A DNA stretch of 64,000 nucleotides from Bidens hawaiensis (GCA_021521415.1 JAIQDT010003817.1:124001-188000), one strand, 5' to 3'; shown: positions 22,184-35,767, numbered from the stretch's first letter. Numbers and translations: made by a program. Notes: generated from the sequence alone by a model not told the origin.

Positions 22184-25100
22184 GGCATGATCGCAACACC
22201 CTTGGTCGTAGGACGCTCTCCTGCAGGGAGTACGACCTTATGTGTATATTTACAGGTACTTAACTAAGTGGAACGCTGCGGTGTTTGCTGAGGTGACCTA
22301 GCGTAAAGGCTCGTACTTATAATGTGTTATTTGACTTTGTTATTCCTAAGCCACGTTGGGTCGAGGCAGGCGTACTCTCGAGGGGTAATAAAGTAAAAGA
22401 AATGATGAATTCAATAAGCCACGCTGCTTAAGTCCCTAGGGTTTCTATACGCCACTAAGGTAATAAAGTAAAAGAAATGATGAATTCCTAAGCCACGCTA
22501 CTCAAGTCCCTTGGGTTTCTATACGCCACTAAGGCTAGGCGTAATGATGAATTCTATATGATTCAATATTATATTAAAGGCTTAAGCCTTAAGTCGACGA
22601 TATACTCGATACCTCGATAAAAGAAAAGAAACGAAAACATAACAAAGAAACGAAAAAAAACTATATTTATGAATATTATTGAGATAACACATATATGTGT
22701 GTAAGTATATATGTATATATATAATCTTTGTTATGAAATTATTATTTAATGAATAAGAGTATTCTTAAATAATAAAAGAAAAAGAATACGTTTCTTGGAG
22801 AAGAAGAAACGTCGGGTTTTTAATATAAACTAAAGATTTATAATTTACTTTTAACTAAAGGTTTTAAAGTGAATAAGAATTGAACTAAAGGTTCAATCAA
22901 GGATTGAGATATAAGACTAAAGGTCTTAAGCCGGAACGTGTATCCGACTAACAAAAAGTTATACTCGTACTATAGGTGCTAGATAACAAAGAAGAGGGAA
23001 AGACCCTTGGACAGTGTATTGAAGCTGATCCAAAAGAGAAGGCTATACTCGTACTATCGGTGCGAAATAGCAAGGAAAAGACCCTTGGACGGTGTGTGTT
23101 GCCGATCCTAAAGAGACAAGGTGAATACGCCCCCAAACTTTTACTTATTTAAAAATGAGTCAAACATGTTATTTGAAATTGTTTTCAAGGAACTATGTGT
23201 TCCTAAAACCGTTATAAATAAAGGGTATAAACCTAGCCCTCAGGCGGTGGTATACGTATGTCTGGATCCTTACATAGGTGGTACTATACGATATATTGGC
23301 ATGATCGCAACACCCTTGGTCGTAGTGCGCTCTCCTGTAGGGACTACGACCTTATGTGTATATTTACGGGTACTTAACTAAGTCGAACGCTGTGGTGTTT
23401 GCTGAGGTGACCTAGAGTAGAGGCTCATATTTATAATGTGTTATTTGACTATGTTTTTCCTATGCCACGTTGGGCCGAGGCAGGCGTAATCTCGAGGGGT
23501 AATAAAGTAAAAGAAATGATGAATTCAATAAGCCACGCTGCTCAAGTCCCAAGGGTTTCTATACGCCAATAAGGTAATAAAGTAAAAGAAATGATGAATT
23601 CCTAAGCCACGCTGCTCAAGTCTCTAGGGTTTCTATACGCCACTAAGGCTTGGCATAATGATGAATTCTATATAATTCAATATTATATAAAAGGCTTAAG
23701 CCTTAAGTCGAGGATATACTCGATACCACGATAAAAGAAAAGAAACGAAAACATAACAAAGAAACAAAAAAAACTATAATTATGAATATTATTGAGATAA
23801 CATATATATGTGTGTATGGGCAAGGGACCTAGCTTAGAGGCTCGTATTTATAATGTGTTATTTGACTTTGTTATTCCTAAGCCACGTTGGGCCGAGGCAG
23901 GCGTAGTCTCGAGGGGTAATAAAGTAAAAGAAATGATGAATTCAATAAGCCACGCTGCTCAAGTCCCAAGGGTTTCTATACGCCACTAAGGTAATAAAGT
24001 AAAAGAAATGATGAATTCCTAAGCCACGCTGCTCAAGTCCCTAGGGTTTCTATACGCCACTAAGGCTAGGCGTAATGATGAATTCTATATAATTCAATAT
24101 TATATTTAAGGCTTAAGCCTTAAGTCGAGGATATACTCGATACCTCGATAAAAGAAAAGAAACGAAAACATAACAAAGAAATGAAAAAAACTATAATTAT
24201 GAATATTATTGAGATAACATATATATGTGTGCAAGTATAAATGTATATATATATATTCTTTGTTATGAAATTATTATTTAATGAATAATAGTATTCTTAA
24301 ATAATAAAAGAAAAAGAATACGTTTCTTGGAGAAGAAGAAACGTCGGGTTTTTAATATAAACTAAAGGTTTTTAAGTAAATAAGAATTGAACTAAAGGTT
24401 CAATCAAGGATTGAGATATAAGACTAAAGGTCTTAAGCCGGATCGTGTATTCGACTAACAAAAAGTTATACTCGTACTATAGGTGCTAGATAACAAAGAA
24501 GAGGGAAAGACCCTCGGACAGTGTATTGAAGCTGATCCAAAAGAGAAGGCTATACTCGTACTATAGGTGCGAGATAGCAAGGGAAAGACCCTTGGACGGT
24601 GAGTGATGCCGATCCTAAAGAGACAAGGTGAATACGCCCCCAAACTTTTACTTATTTAAAAATGAGTAAAACATGTTATTTGTAATTGTTTACAACGAAC
24701 TATGTGTTCCTAAAACCGTTATAAATAAAGGGTATAAACCTAGCCCTCAGGCTGTGGTATACGTATGTCTGGATCCTTACATAGGTGGTACTATGCGATG
24801 TATGGGCATGATCGCAACACCCTTGGTCGTAGGACGCTCTCCAGCAGGGAGTACGACCTTATGTGTATATTTACGGGTACTTAACTAAGTGGAACGCTGC
24901 GGTGTTTGCTGAGGTGACCTAGCGTAGAGGCTCGTACTTATAATGTGTTATTTGACTTTGTTATTCCTAAGCCACGTTGGGCCGAGGCAGGCGTACTCTC
25001 GAGGGGTAATAAAGTAAAAGAAATGATGAATTCAATAAGCCACGCTGCTTAAGTCCCTAGGGTTTCTATACGCCACTAAGGTAATAAAGTAAAAGAAATG

Positions 25101-27611
25101 ATGAATTCCTAAGCCACGCTGCTCAAGTCCCTAGGGTTTCTATACGCCACTAAGACTAGGCGTAATGATGAATTCTATATAATTCAATATTATATTAAAG
25201 GCTTAAGCCTTAAGTCGAGGATATACTCGATACCTCGATAAAAGAAAAGAAACGAAAACATAACAAAGAAACGAAAAAAACTATATTTATGAATATTATT
25301 GAGATAACATGTATATGTGTGTAAGTATATATGTATATATATAATCTTTGTTATGAAATTATTATTTAATGAATAAGAGTATTCTTAAATAATAAAAGAA
25401 AAAGAATACGTTTCTTGGAGAAGAAGAAACGTCGGGTTTTTAATATAAACTAAAGATTTATAATTTACTTTTAACTAAAGGTTTTTAAGTAAATAAGAAT
25501 TGAACTAAAGGTTCAATCAAGGATTGAGATATAAGACTAAAGGTCTTAAGCCGGATCGTGTATCCGACTTACAAAAAGTTATACTCGTACTATAGGTGCT
25601 AGATAACAAAGAAGAGGGAAAGACCACGGACAGTGTATTGAAGCTGATCCAAAAGAGAAGGCTATACTCATACAATAGGTGCGAGATAGCAAGGAAAAGA
25701 CCCTTGGACGGTGAGTGATGCCGATCCTAAAGAGACAAGGTGAATACGCCCCCAAACTTTTACTTATTTAAAAATGAGTCAAACATGTTATTTGTAATTG
25801 TTTACAAGGAACTATGTGTTCCTAAAACTGTTATAAATAAAGGGTATAAACCCAGCCCTCAGGCTGTGGTATACGTATGTCTGGATCCTTACATAGGTGG
25901 TACTATGCGATGTATGGGCATGATCACATCACCCTTGGTCGTAGGACGCTCTCCTGCAGGGAGTACGACCTTATGAGTCTATTTACGGGTACTTAACTAA
26001 GTCGAACGCTGCGGTGTTTGCTGAGGTTACCTAGCGTAGAGGCTCGTATTTATAATGTGTTATTTGACTTTGTTATTCCTAAGCCACGTTGGGCCGAGGC
26101 AGGCGTAGTCTCGAGGGGTAATAAAGTAAAAGAAATGATGAATTCAATAAGCCACGCTGCTCAAGTCCCAAGGGTTTCTATACGCCACTAATGTAATAAA
26201 GTAAAAGAAATGATGAATTCCTAAGCCACGCTGCTCAAGTCCCTAGGGTTTCAATACGCCACTAAGGCTAGGCGTAATGATGAATTCTATATAATTCAAT
26301 ATTATATTATAGGCTTAAGCCTTAAGTCGAGGATATACTCGATACTTCAATAAAAGAAAAGAAACGAAAACATAACAAAAAAACGAAAAAAAACTATAAT
26401 TATGAATATTATTGAGATAAAATATATGTGTGTAAGTATATATGTATATATATATATTCTTTGTTATGAAATTATTATTTAATAAATAAGAGTATTAGTA
26501 AATAATAAAATAAAAAGAATACGTTTCTTGGAGAAGAAGAAACGTCGGGTTTTTAATATAAACTAAAGTTTATAATTTACTTTTAAACTAAAGGTTTTTA
26601 AGTAAATAAGAATTGAACTAAAGGTTCAATCAAGGATTGAGATATAAGACTAAAGGTCTTAAGCCGGATCGTGTATCCGACTAACAAAAAGTTATACTCG
26701 TACTATAGATGCTAGATAACAAAGAAGAGGGAAAGACCCTCGGACAGTGTATTGAAGCTGATCCAAAAGAGAAGGCCATACTCGTACTATAGGTGCGAGA
26801 TAGCAAGGGAATGACCCTTGGACGGTATGTGATGCCGATCCTAAAGAGACAAGGTGAATACGCCCCCAAAATTTTACTTATTTAAAAATGAGTAAAACAT
26901 GTTATTTGAAATTGTTTACAAGGAACTATGTGTTCCTGAAACCGTTATAAATAAAGGGTACTTAACTAAGTCGAACGTTGCTGTGATTGCTGAGGTGACC
27001 TAGCGTAGAGGCACGTATTTATAATGTGTTATTTGACTATGTTATTCTTAAGCCACGTTCGGCCGAGGCAGGCGTAGTCTCGAGGGGTAATAAAGTAAAA
27101 GAAAGATGAATTCAATAAGCCACGCTGCTCAAGTCCCAAGGGTTTCTATACTCCACTAAGGTAATAAAGTAAAAGAAATGATGAATTCCTAAGCCACGCT
27201 GCTCAAGTCCCTAGGGTTCCTATACGCCACTAAGGCTAGGCATAATGATGAATTCTATATAATTCATTATTATATTAAAGGCTTAAGCCTTAAGTCGAGG
27301 ATATACTCGATACCTCGATAAAAGAAAAGAAACGAAAACATAACAAAGAAACGAAAAAAACTATAATTATGAATATTATTGAGATAACAAATATATGTGT
27401 GTAAGTATATATTTATATATATATTCTTTGTTATGAAATTATTATTTAATGAATAAGAGTATTCTTAAATAATAAAAGAAAAAGAATACGTTTCTTGGAG
27501 AAGAAGAAACTTCGGGTTTTTAATATAAACTAAAGTTTATAATTTACTTTTAAACTAAAGGTTTTTAAGTAAATAAGAATTGAACTAAAGGTTCAATCGA
27601 GGATTGAGATA
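22184..27611 (+). repeat. Tandem array, rest of copy 3 to copy 8 (interrupted)
   Basis: Further copies with the marker at about 22960, 24467, 25578 and 26693. Two junctions show rearrangement. Near 23815 a monomer stops in its AT-rich part and jumps to the TAGAGGCTCGTATTTATAATG segment. Near 26955 about 145 bp are missing, joining ATAAATAAAGGGTA to CTTAACTAAGTCG. The array is broken at 27611 by the copia element and resumes at 62510. Confidence 0.85.
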
Positions 27612-28128
27612 TGTTAGTGCACGGTTTTGCGTCTAGAGTTTTTGTATTTATCATTAACATTTTTGTTTATTAATTAATGTAATAAGTAGTTTATTTAATA
27701 ACTAGTTCGCTAAGTTATAGTCTAGTTCGCTAGGGGATGTTAGCGAACTATACATTAAATGTATTCCCTCCTGATTCGTTAGGGGATGTTAACGAATCAG
27801 GGGATATTTCGCTATGTTAATGTATGTAACGAAGGGGAGGCTGGTTTGCTAGGGGATGTTAGCGAACCAGATCTCCTTCTATATATAGTGAACTCCTGTT
27901 CACAATTTAATTTAAGTTTTGAGTTGACTAACGAAGTTATGTCCAAGATCTCTCTCAAACTTCATCTTAATATTATACATACAATACTACTAATCTATTG
28001 ATAATATATACACATATTTATAACACTGAATCGATGTTAATCATGAGCTAGATCCGAAAACGTATTAATAGTATAAATACAGATCTGAGATCTGTTAGTT
28101 GTAATTGTTATTGATACGGGTTCCAACA
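27612..28128 (+). mobile_element. Copia 5' LTR
   Basis: 517 bp, TG...CA. It contains three hairpins (27724-27749, 27771-27800, 27841-27870), followed by a TATATATAG box near 27881-27890. Confidence 0.9.
27724..27870. promoter_or_regulatory. Three LTR hairpins with identical loop GGGGATGT
   Basis: Stem 1 AGTTCGCTA/TAGCGAACT (27724-27749), stem 2 CTGATTCGTTA/TAACGAATCAG (27771-27800), stem 3 CTGGTTTGCTA/TAGCGAACCAG (27841-27870, one G.U pair). All enclose GGGGATGT. They lie upstream of the TATA box. Clustered LTR palindromes are reported for Sireviruses, but with other sequences. The 3' LTR keeps equivalents at 62105-62130 (decayed), 62152-62180 and 62222-62251 (perfect). Confidence 0.85.
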
Positions 28129-28130
28129 AG

Positions 28131-28142
28131 TGGTATCAGAGC
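28131..28142 (+). promoter_or_regulatory. Copia primer-binding site
   Basis: TGGTATCAGAGC, initiator Met tRNA type, 2 nt after the LTR end. Confidence 0.9.
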
Positions 28143-29294
28143 TGTTGGTGCTCATTACCCTTGATTTGGTGTTTTAGTTATTTCGATATTGTTAAATTTT
28201 CTGTTTAAGAGGTTTTGAATCAATTTGTGTTTGAATTGGTTGAATTATGGACGAATTTAATTGAATTCGTGTTGGTTAAGGTATTGTAGAGCTTCGGATT
28301 TGAGAAATCGAGGTGTGGTTTGGATTTGTGTTGTTTGGTATTGATTTTGGTTTAAGACCGAAACAGGGTTGTGTTTTGGTCAAAATTGATTTGGGCTATT
28401 GATGTTAATCGGTTACTAGATGATGTGTATCGGATTCGGAATTTGATTACGAGAAGATTGATAGGTTACTTATACGATTTGGTTAAGATTTGAAAGAGTA
28501 TTACAAATTTGGTATTTCTGGGTTTCTGGGTTTGATCTTCAAAATTTCTGAAAAATTGTTTGAAGATTTGAAGATGAACGTAACTCGCTATCATCTGTAT
28601 GGTGATTCGCTATATGTTTATATGTGATTCGTTATCAACTGTGCTACTTCGTACCCAGTTCGTTAACCAGTTCGTGGTGAGTTATTGGTTCGTGTTATCT
28701 AGTTCGTTAACTAGATTAACTGATTCGTGTGACACGCGTCCAACTTGGGATTTGTGTCATAACAACCTTTGCCATGTGGCATAAGGTGTCAGAGTTTGTT
28801 ACAAACGGTTGTAACAACCTGATTTGTTATAGTTGATTCGCTATCAACTGTAGCTGATTCGTTATCTTATTTCGCTAAGCATTCCTTAGTGATTCGCTAA
28901 GTTTATTTTGACGATTCGTTACTGATTATCATCTGATTCGCTAAACTAATCCTTTGTGATTCGTTTGATCAATTCGTTAAGTTGACTTGTGATTCACTAA
29001 ACTAATCCTTTGTGATTCGCTAAACTAATCCTTTGTGATTCGTTTGGTCAATTTATTAAGTTGACTTGTGATTCGTTAAACCTTCATCTCATTCGTTATC
29101 TGTTTCGCCATTTGGTCAATCTTAACCTAGTTAAGAGTTGATTCGTTAAACACTGTTCACAGTTTGCTATGACTGTTCACAGTTCGCTATAACTGTTCAC
29201 AGTTCGCAATAACTGTTCACAGTTCGCAATAACTGTTCACAGATTGTTAAAATTTTATTTGTTACACCTTTTAAATTTTTGAAAATTTTCAAAT
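28143..29294 (+). other. Copia leader rich in GATTCGYTA words
   Basis: About 1.15 kb without a gene. From 28580 to 29130 the words ATTCGCTA, ATTCGTTA and CAGTTCGCTA recur every 15-40 bp. At 29150-29240 there is a tandem run of ACTGTTCACAGTTCGC units (about 20 bp). The words are half-sites of the LTR hairpin stems. Confidence 0.6.
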
Positions 29295-32200
29295 ATGGCT
29301 GGTATGTATGCATTAGCGTCTCAAAACATGTTGATGCAACAGATGTTGCAACTTGATACCGAGATAGGTTCGCATTCTAAATGTCCAAGATTGATGAAGT
29401 TCAGTGACTTTGCCAAGTGGGAACCTCGGTTTCGTGCACATTTGGGATATGTTCATCCTGATTGCTCTTATTGTCTTGATAATGTTTATGTGGCACCAAT
29501 GATTGGTGATGATACTATTGGGTATACTCCTAAAGCTGTTTCTCAATACTCACAAGAAGAGAAGAAAGCTTTAGAAATTGAGATAAAAGCCTATTCTACT
29601 CTGACTATGGCATTACCAGAAAATATCTTTCATCAAGTTGGTAGTATCAAGAGATGTGGGTCTTTATTTCAACATCTGCGTATGAGAAGCATGGGAAACA
29701 CAGCTGAGAGTAAGAAAGTGATGCTCAAGTTTCAGTTTCGAAACTTTAATCTATTGAAGGGAGAAACATTTGAAGAGATGACTACAAGATTTAGTCATTT
29801 AATTGCTGAAATGGACAAGATGAAAATGAAAATTTCTGAAAGGGATAAAATTGACAATTAAAAGTGTGCTTCCAAGTTCTTACTCAACATTTCTAATGGT
29901 CTTGAAAGAAAATGACTATTTCTTGAATGTAGACTTGACGGAACTTGAATTTTTACAAAAGATCAAAGCCAGAGAGTATGATCTTAAGTGTCAAAAATCC
30001 TCCAAAGAAAATCAAGATCCAGCTTTCTATGGTGGAAATTTGCCTCTTAGTTCAACGATCTCTCCAATCACTGCTTTTCTTACTCATGCTACAAGTGAAC
30101 AAGAATCAACTATGTTGAATAATCCAAAAGTTTGTTTCTACTCTGCTGGTAATTCGGGTGGTTCTGGAAGTTCAACTAATACAAATCCATTTGCTACACC
30201 ACCTAGTGTTAATATGAAGGAAGCTGAGCAAAACTTTGCTTTTCTGACAGCTTTTATGTCTTCATATGAAAACTTAGTGAGTAGTAAGATTGCCACAAGT
30301 GATTTAACAGATGAGGACTATGATCAGATAGATCCAGATGATCTAGAAATCATGAATTTAAAATAGAACATGGCTATGATCGTCTGTAAAGTTAAAAGAT
30401 TCATGCAAGAGAACTGGAAAAGATCTTCCAGCTTTAAACAAGAAGTTGGTTTTGACAAATTAAAAATAGAGTGTTATAACTGTCAAGAATTTGGGCATTT
30501 CACGAAGGAATGTGACAAACCAAGGAAAGAATACACTAGTCCTCGTGGTCAATATTAAAATGCTTCTAAACCACGAGGAAGTGATGTTGAAAAGAAACCA
30601 TCTTCTTCCCCAACAAAAGCAATGTTAGCAGATGGAACCGACTGTTTACAACGGTTACTATGCAATGATGTTCAAGCAAATTTGGCTATGTTTGGGTCAC
30701 ATAAAGATTGTCAAGATGCAACTGGTAGTGAGATGTCTTCCGATAATGATTCTGGATCTGATTCTGACGACTCTTGCGACGAGTCTTCCAAATCAATATT
30801 TGCTTGCATGGCCAAGATTAACGAGGTTAGTAATTCTATTTATGTTACATCATCTATTAAAGCATCATGTGTTGACTGTGAATCTAACAAATCTAAGTTA
30901 GAAGCTTTGAAAAACCAAAATGATAGTTTTATACAAGAAATTGCTTCTCTGAAAGATACTTATCGACAATCTCTTGAATCTCAAATGAGATCTCGAGAAA
31001 AGATTGAAGCATTGTCGACAAGAAACCACGATCTCAAGGCTGAGTTATCTGTGAAGATGACAATTAATGAAAAAAATTTCAAGAGATTTTGAAACATCGT
31101 TCAAAGATAACTGAGCATAAGAATGAGGTTCTTGAATTGAAGAACAAATTGGGGGAAATTTAGAAATTCATTCTTTTCTGTTGAATGAAATCATTGAGGT
31201 ATCTGGAAAACAAAAGGATTCCAAGAAAGGTATTGGCTTTGCTGAAATTCCACCACCATTTCATAATGATTATAAAATTAATCCTTTTGCAAGAAAAGAA
31301 GAGGATTTAATTCAAAATGAATCTGTGATTTCTGAAAAACCTAAATTGGTTAAACCTGAAATTGTCAAACCCCAAGTTGCTCGTCAAAAACCTCATGTGG
31401 AAAGTAAAAAAGGTCTTTGTTGAAAATGTTGACAAAGTGATTATTGAAGATGTGTTTGAACCTGAAATAATACACAAGAATAAGAACATTCCTAGTTCTA
31501 ATCATATTCTTTGCGAACCTCAAGAGTTTGAGGAAGCTGTGTATGGTTCATTCAAATCTCAAGTGAACAAGGAAGAAACTGTGAAAACCAAACCAGTGAG
31601 GGCAAAGAAGTCAGTTAAACCAAAGTTCATTCAATCCTCCGAGTTCTAAGTCTTCATCGGCTAGAGTTTTTAAATTAAAAGGAATAGACACGATGTTCAC
31701 AGAAAAAAATATTCCAATAAGTATTATCAAACCTGAACTTATTGAGAGTGTCTTTATCAATGAAACTTCAAAAATTCAAGAACTTGAACGTGTGTATGCT
31801 CAAACAAAAACATCAGTTCAACCTGACCCATTGACTAAGGCAAAACAACTTTTAAAACAAGCTAAGAAAATTAAATTTGTGAAGTCAAATGGGACAGATA
31901 CACTAAAAAGTTTTTCGAACTGTTCTAATTTAGATTTTTACTTAAAGAAGAAATCTGAATTATCTGATGAGTTTGCAAAAAGTATGACCAAAAATGTGAG
32001 TTATCATCAACCGTCTGCATCATTCATTCCAAATACCTCGCAACAACATCGTGTAGACATGCGGAGTTGTTTCTTATGCGGTCAACAGGGTCATGTTGTG
32101 AGGAATTGTAGTCAGCAGAACTATCAGAATCTTCATCCTTTTATCAAGGACAAATCTAAGCCAATTCCATTGGTCAAGGAGATCCTGAAACGACATGTGT

Positions 32201-32406
32201 CGTATGCTGATGATACTCATATTTTGTTCTCTAATGTGAATCCTCGGAAGGTTCTTCATGTCAATGAGACACATGGTCAAGTGAAACCAAAATTCGTTCC
32301 AACTGAACCCATATGTCAGAACAAGAATTCAAACATTGTTCAGGCAGCTTATTTAAGACGAAAGTCTAGGAAGCCGGTAACTTATTCACAAGTGGCTAAA
32401 CAATAG
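29295..32406 (+). pseudogene. Copia gag, very long and broken
   Basis: The start at 29295 gives 188 codons with the plant copia Gag N-terminal domain (FSDFAKWEPRF, GSIKRCGSLFQHL, FKF-type MLKFQFRNF, EEMTTRFSHLI). The frame shifts near 29857 and then runs through stops at 30366 and 30558. A CCHC knuckle CYNCQEFGHFTKEC lies at 30472-30513. Next come an acidic Ser/Asp tract (30740-30790) and a coiled-coil stretch (to 31092), further frame changes near 31090-31690, and a second knuckle CFLCGQQGHVVRNC at 32068-32109. Two knuckles about 1.6 kb apart around a coiled coil is unusual for copia Gag in general but fits Sirevirus-type Gag. Confidence 0.75.
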
Positions 32407-32499
32407 TTGAAATCTGTTCAAGTTAATGATCAAAGAGAAAACCAAAAGGTGCCCAAGACTGAGGCCTGGGCTGCCTTTTTGAACTAATCACTTTTGTTT

Positions 32500-32941
32500 G
32501 TTTGTAGGGTTCATCCAAGACCATCTCTGGTGAAAACTGGATTATGGACAGCGGATGTTCTCGCCATATTACTGGAAATCTCAACCTCTTATCAAATGTG
32601 TGAAATATTCAAGGGGGTTATGTAGCATTTGCTGGGAATTCTGGGGACATGATCACACAAGAGGGTGAAGTTTCAAATGGTCACATTACGTTTGAGAAAG
32701 TGAATTATTGCGACAAAGTTTATCATAACTTATTGAGTGTATCGCAGATTTGTGTTAAAAAGTACACTACAATATTTACTGACAAAGAATGTCTTATCTT
32801 GAAACCGGGTTATGTTATTCCCGAGGACATAGTTGTCATGCAATCACCACGATCAAATGATATTTATGTCTTAAATATGAATTCTAAGGTATCCACATCG
32901 ATCGAAACATTTTTTGTCTCGAAATCAGCCGAGAAAGACTC
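32500..32941 (+). pseudogene. Copia protease and pre-integrase region, truncated
   Basis: WIMDSGCSRHITG (32538-32577) is the copia aspartic protease active site. After a TGA stop, the gag-pre-integrase-like part follows (VYHNLLSVSQIC, FTDKECLILKPG, DIYVLNM). It ends at 32941 exactly where the gypsy-C LTR begins, just before the HHCC domain should start. Confidence 0.8.
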
Positions 32942-35736
32942 TGTGACATCTGGCATTTTTAGGTTAACTCTGTTAACTAAACCCAGTTAAATCCTGTTGA
33001 CTGTGTTAGTAAACTCCGTTAGTTCTGTCAACTAAGTTAAGGAACTCTTATATATGTAGTGTCATGTATGCATACATTGAGTTAGTCGTGTCGTTGATGA
33101 CCTAAGTAAGAGTAACTAGTTATTTGTAATTAGAATAATAAACTCGTCACACATGTTATAATAAACATGATATGCTACATGTACCTTATATAATAAGTCT
33201 AATGTGTTACATGATTTATATGTTACATGACTAGTTGTTATATGCTTGTGAGATATTGTAAGAAAGTTGGGTAATTAAGGTGACACAATATATGGTGTGT
33301 TACATGTTAATTTGCTAGATGAACTATTAAACTTTAGTTTAAAGAGTTAATTAGAAAATGTTTCAAAAATTGTAACATGTCACAAATTAAATAAAATAAA
33401 GTTATCTAAAGTTTAATAAAATTTATTATGCCTTAATGAGTGTGTAAATGATGAGTAAATAACAATGAATGTTATATTTTTCTTTTCCTCTTCTCTTTGG
33501 CCGTAGATCACACACACACACACATACACATACTCTCATATTTTTCATACAAACAATCTCTCTCAAGTATTATCTTCATAACAAAAGACTTGGTGATTTT
33601 TGGTAAACAAGGGATTAAGCCTTTGGATCAAACAAGTGAGTAGATGGTTATGTTTATATTTTTCTTTTAATTCATATGAACCTTGTATCCAAATGATTGG
33701 ATCATGAAAGGGGATGATCAAAGTTTGACAAATAAAAAGGATTTTTGTATGAGTCTTGATCAATATTTTGAGTCCTTTATAAATACTTGTGTTCTTATTA
33801 TGAAATCAAATGGATAAAAATAAGACATGCAATTTGATTTGGTAAGAATGTTTCTTGATGATTGTTGAATCAAAGGATAGAAAAGTTGTGATTTGTAGTT
33901 GATTGTGGTTAAAACTGTTCATTGGCAGATTAGATGTTACGGATTTGGATTGTTGATAACTTGATGATATGTTTGAGTTTTTGATCGATTTTTGATTCTA
34001 TGAACATGTACTTTGAATCTAGTTTTCAGAAAGTCCGAAATATTAATTTTTGGACACTGGTTGAATACTTTTTATGAATTTATAAAATCAGGATGCAAAG
34101 CTGATTTAGGGATAATAATTTCTGAGTTGAGTTCTAAATTTCATAACATGATGATAAAAATAGATATGGACATAATTCTACTTCTAGGATGTTGTAATTT
34201 GAATTAGGAATCTATTCCAATTGGTCTTGCATCAATTGGACAAATATGGAATTTTTGACAAATTTTTGATTACTGCTGTGTTGTTGTAGAAATATAAATC
34301 ATGTTGTTGTAGTATATGAATATTCTGGACGAATTGGTAAATCCAAAAATTGTTAGAAAAATATATGTTGAACCTAATACTGATGTGTACATGTGTGATT
34401 TATTTGGTAATTTAATTGTGAGTTTTGATTGATGAGAAAAATCGGTTTAGGTGGTATAAATTGTTAAAGGTGATAAAGGTGTTGGTTGAATTGAGATAAT
34501 TGCAAATTGTGATATGTTAGTTGTGGTAAATTAGAACTTTGACTTTTTAAGTCAACTTAGAACTAGTTGACTAAATAGTTAGTCTTGCTTGTGATGTTGT
34601 GAAAGTGTATTGATCATAGAATTGCAAGGAATATGGCTAAGTGTGTATACTTGATGATTGATTAAGTGTGACTAGAATTATAATGTAAACATTCTAAGTC
34701 CAACCTTTTAGTCAAAGGTCAATATTTTAGTCAAAGGTCAAAACTTTAGTCAAAGTCAACTTTAGTCAAAGTCAACAAAAGTCAAACTTTGGTCAAAAGT
34801 CTTTTTAAAAACAATGGGAGATTGTTGGATACTAGTGGTTCTAGGAACCATCCCACAAGTTACTTACGTACTTGCATTTTTAGGGTCTTAGCACGTGACG
34901 CATTTACTTCGGTCGGATTTGTGTAATACCCGAAGCACCAACAAGGTGAGTTTACGGCCCCACTTTATACCTTTCCTTTGGGGGAGGAAACATGCAAAAC
35001 TGTTTTACTTTACTTGCTCTAAATCTTTACACAACCGTTTGGTTGCTTATAACGTAGTGTTTCTTTGCCATGGAATGTCCTCACAAACATCGGACCGTTA
35101 ACTAAGGTTAACTGGCGTGGTAAATTTAAATAGTACTATTGGGTTTGACAAACCCCACCCTGCATTATTCTCGACTGGAGGTCGAACGGGGTGTAACTTT
35201 GACCAAACATTGTTAAGTTTTGGCAATACTTGACTTGAGGCAATGACTAGTCAGCTTCGGTCGTGATGGAAACATAACAATATGCGGCAACGAGTTAACT
35301 AAGTGTAGTTAACCATGGGCCACTTTTATTTATAAATGTTTATGAACTGATAGAGCATAACTTACTTTGAAAACCTGTGATCTCACCAACCATATGTGTT
35401 GATTCTTTTTAGCATGTTTTCCTCAGGTCACTAGCAAGCACTTGGATTAGGATAACATTGCATGCATGGACTCGCATTGGTTTAAGTTTCAAAACATTTA
35501 TTTGATATTGGTTTTGCGCTTGTAGCGCCATGAATTATTTAAACTTGTTTGGGAGATGGCTCCCGCACTTTGTTTAGCTTCCGCACTAGCACTTAAGTAC
35601 TCTGAACATTTTATTTTGATTTGTTAAAACTTTTAAGACCATGTAGATGTCGTTTGGTGTGATTAATGTGTTCGGATCCTGGTTTGTCACCCGCCTTACG
35701 GTAAAACTCCGTTAGTGGAAATTTGGGGGTATGACA
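32942..35736 (+). mobile_element. Gypsy-C 5' LTR, 2795 bp
   Basis: TGTGACATCTGG...GGGGGTATGACA, followed by the PBS. It contains an AC microsatellite near 33509-33526, repeats of TAGTCAAAGTCAA at 34710-34800, a donor-like CAAG/GTGAGTTTACGG (34946), a TAGTACTATTGGG block with a GGGTTT-GAC-AAACCC hairpin (35131-35155), and an acceptor-like TTTTCCTCAG/GT (35426) preceded by a small CAAC/GTTG hairpin (35387-35401). Confidence 0.9.
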
Positions 35737-35739
35737 GAT

Positions 35740-35751
35740 TGGTATCAGATC
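35740..35751 (+). promoter_or_regulatory. Gypsy-C primer-binding site
   Basis: TGGTATCAGATC, initiator Met tRNA type with one change (GATC for GAGC), 3 nt after the LTR. Gypsy-D inserted 16 nt further on. Confidence 0.85.
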
Positions 35752-35767
35752 CATTGGTTATAGCGAA

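Noticed and set aside
16133..27611. CRISPR-like or rDNA-like array
   Set aside because: The monomers are 1.1 kb with no spacers and no rRNA sequence; this is a plant LTR-borne tandem repeat.
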